A stretch of 64,000 bases of DNA from Vitellaria paradoxa (Eukaryota > Streptophyta > Magnoliopsida > Ericales > Sapotaceae): positions 58,060,690 to 58,124,689 of the forward strand of contig CM034236.1 of NCBI GenBank assembly GCA_019916065.1, written 5' to 3'. This document shows positions 62,101 through 64,000 of this stretch, one piece after another (positions within the stretch are counted from its first letter, which is position 1; each line of letters opens with the position of its first letter). The position numbers and the translations under genes were made by a program. The notes beneath the pieces are model-generated. The model searched no databases. It saw nothing but the letters and a program-made list of their open reading frames with translations, and was not told the origin of the DNA.

Positions 62101-63753
62101 AAACAGGACTCAAATTAATGTCATATAATTGGATTGTTCAGATAGGAATATGTTTTCAAGTGACAAATTCTTCAGACCTTGTCTTAGGAAAGGACAAAAG
62201 CAATGTGGTCAACGTTTCAATATTTTCAAGTACCATCAAACTAATAGACTGAAATAGAAGATGCAATGACAGAAACAAACCAAATGTAGCCATGCTTATG
62301 CTTGACATAGTTACGTTGTTAGAATAGTGTATCTTAGTTTTTTTAAGGCAAAGTACAAGAAATATATACATATATATATATATATTAAAAAATGACAAGT
62401 TTTGGAATTATCTTAGGATCCAGATAAACCCACTAAGTTCTCCAAAGCATTTAAACAAAAGTCATCATGTAGAACAAGGCTGTTGAAGACACAGAGACTT
62501 GGTTGAGAGTGTGAAACCATTTAAAGAGAGCCTTATCCTTATTCACGTGAAAATATAAATAAAATTTCATTCGATGTTCTTATGATATGGCAAGAAATAA
62601 GCCTAATGACTCATTCAATATAATGGTTTTATCTAGCAATGCCACCTAAAATTCAGAAAGCTCACACACCCAGAGGCAGGTCCATTAAGAAACTCGTGTA
62701 TGACATATGAAAAGAAGGCTCAATGATGCTTATACTGTACTAGATGGAGCTTTCGTAGCATCGCGCGAGTTGTGGATCACTGTGTCATGGTCCTTTTAGA
62801 AAATAATTTGACAGAGCATGACACATGTTAACACGAATGAAGTAAAATAATTACCATATGCACAATTCGCTGTTGCAGCAGCAGCTGAAAGTAAGCTATC
62901 ATAGCAATCTTTCATATCCTGCATATCCTGTGGAAAAAGGAGAAACAAACAAATTCATAATGACATAACAAACAAATTCATAACAACATGAATGAAGTTA
63001 TAATTTGAAATATCATTAATTGATTGAGGCTGTAGTTGCCTGTCTGAATGGCAACGAAATTGATTGATGGGAATAGATGGATATGTTTTCAACAGCACGA
63101 ATGAGATGCATAAAGGCCACATTCTAAAACCAAGAATTTCCATTCCGTAGTCAAATTCAAACTTCAGAAAAACACATATTGCTAAAATTTTAGATGGAAG
63201 ATTTGCACTGGTAAAATCACCCCTCTTCACGGAAGGCTGGACGTCCTATTAAAATCAGATGCACCGTGACAAAACCCAGTCAGACAAAGCTCACGTTGAT
63301 CTAGTTTGAATTTACTAAAATTCTTGCAAATTAACTGAAATCAAACGGAGCATAAAAGGGTCATCAGAAAGGATTTAATACATCAACTTTAGATTGACTA
63401 AGCCGCCAACAATTTTAATTATGAATTCAGCTTTAATTTTTCCAGGAACTGTGCGAGTTTCCCCATACAAAAGGAAAAGAGATAGAACAGATTCCATCAC
63501 AAAATATGTTGGAGGACTTAACAAGCCCTAATCGTAAGTTCAATTACATTCCCAATATTCGCACGTTTCAAAATAAAAGACTCACTCGTACAATTAGAGC
63601 ACACTGACTAAACAGTAATTGATAACAAGAAGAAGTTACCTGCGCTGCTTGAGTGAGTTCATTCAAATGCACTGAATGTTTGTAGTCTTCCTTCTCTTTT
63701 CCCTCGCTTTTGTGAAGTGCAAATTTTCGTAATCTTCCCAGCGATGACTTCAT
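56104..63753 (-). CDS. Hydroxyproline-rich, BAR-like protein (At2g33490/At3g26910 type)
   Basis: Exons in transcript order: 63753-63640, 62927-62855, 62015-61941, 60466-60405, 60302-60234, 58551-58523, 58448-58241, 58131-57898, 57445-57395, 57141-56104. All GT-AG and in phase: 1953 nt, 650 residues. The start MKSSLGRLRKFALHKSE is the first ATG. Residues about 25-240 are helical and charged (DMQDMKDCYDSLLSAAAATA, LRDMGSCLQQKTALNDD, NLQFELQKLLDSY, ARDEYYDEATLCVFRLKSLK), matching the BAR-like N-terminus annotated for this family. The C-terminal 345 residues, in one exon, are rich in Ser and Pro (LPRPPDVLASK, SPLPTPPLTVRRSFS). Membrane-shape sensing is inferred; I know of no firm function. An alternative donor at GGTAAC just before the stop cannot be excluded. 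Confidence 0.92.
59805..59953. mobile_element. Small Harbinger-like MITE
   Basis: Left GGGGCCGTTTGGTGCC, inverted right GGGGGCATTTGGAGTGCC, 149 bp. The flanking triplets are TGA and TCA, which fits a TNA target only loosely. The interior AATCAAAATTCACCACGTGT matches 48542-48685. Confidence 0.7.
59986..60172. repeat. Tandem duplication, 98-bp period, in intron 5
   Basis: Two nearly identical units sharing ATTGGTGAAAACATC, TTATTAATCAGCTAAGAGTA and CAGCCAACCTGGTTTCC. A few substitutions separate them. Confidence 0.9.
60864..60948. repeat. Short tandem duplication, 43-bp period, with poly-T
   Basis: GCATACAAGCTGGCTTTTCT at 60864 is repeated at 60907, each followed by a T-rich run. Confidence 0.85.
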
Positions 63754-64000
63754 TTCAAATCAACCCAAACAGCTCGTTACGAATATAGGCACGAGATGAA
63801 GAGAAAAATCTAGACGCTTTACTCTCTTCTCCGAATCCGAAAAACTGAAAGACGGTGAAGGAAGACGAACAAGGTGGGAGAGAGAAAAGAGGAGAACGAA
63901 GGAGACAATGCTAACGTTATTCACCAAGTGAAAGTCGCGTTGCCAAGGTGGTGACACCTGTCCACAACGAGGTTCAGTTTAAAAGAATAAGGGTAAATTA
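63754..64000 (-). other. 5' leader and promoter start of the BAR-like gene
   Basis: Upstream of the ATG at 63753. The region is GA/CT-rich. No convincing TATA box was found. The last ten bases of the window (63991-64000) read GGGTAAATTA, identical to the terminus of the Mutator-like element at 13940. Confidence 0.5.

Noticed and set aside
1..64000. CRISPR array, bacterial operon or defence system
   Set aside because: No evenly spaced short repeats with unique spacers, no Shine-Dalgarno-led gene runs; all genes are plant nuclear genes with introns.

Overview
This is a nuclear window from a flowering plant, most likely a eudicot. The DNA is AT-rich. Genes are split by GT-AG introns, many of them kilobases long and filled with transposon debris. 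All the proteins I can rebuild are plant families (phytyl ester synthase, plant shikimate kinase-like 1, a single C2H2 finger with QALGGH and an EAR motif). I see no bacterial or organellar gene. The species cannot be named from the sequence alone.

Layout. 77-3330 (+): last two exons of a phytyl ester synthase gene that begins left of the window. 8118-23177 (+): a complete second copy, 14 exons, 692 codons, with every splice junction kept in phase. 27969-28349 (-): an intronless C2H2 zinc-finger gene. 30832-44290 (-): a five-exon gene for an Atos/FAM214-like nuclear protein (DUF4210 plus the chromosome-segregation-type C-terminal domain). Its third intron holds a complete but decayed Ty1/copia retrotransposon (32509-37513), and its second intron holds a probable solo LTR. 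51470-54295 (-): shikimate kinase-like 1 (SKL1), ten exons. 56104-63753 (-): a ten-exon hydroxyproline-rich, BAR-like protein of the At2g33490/At3g26910 type.

From memory, Arabidopsis chromosome 3 has PES2 (At3g26840), a meiosis chromosome segregation protein (At3g26890), SKL1 (At3g26900) and an HRGP-like protein (At3g26910) close together, so the window looks like a conserved syntenic block. PES and SKL1 both act in plastids. They are not an operon, and the neighbourhood is more likely inherited synteny than a functional cluster.

The space between and inside the genes is rich in small mobile elements, several with visible target-site duplications: a Mutator-like element (9-bp TSD), an hAT-like element (8-bp TSD), PIF/Harbinger/Tourist-like MITEs (3-bp TSD), a tRNA-derived SINE (9-bp TSD), a long inverted-repeat element upstream of the complete PES gene, and a three-copy MITE family. 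One Harbinger-like element carries an internal array of about 130-bp repeats. I found no wholly new gene system. The most unusual items are that repeat-bearing element, a tandem partial duplication of an Atos-like exon that includes its splice donor, and an unidentified exon-like fragment at 50.6-50.9 kb.
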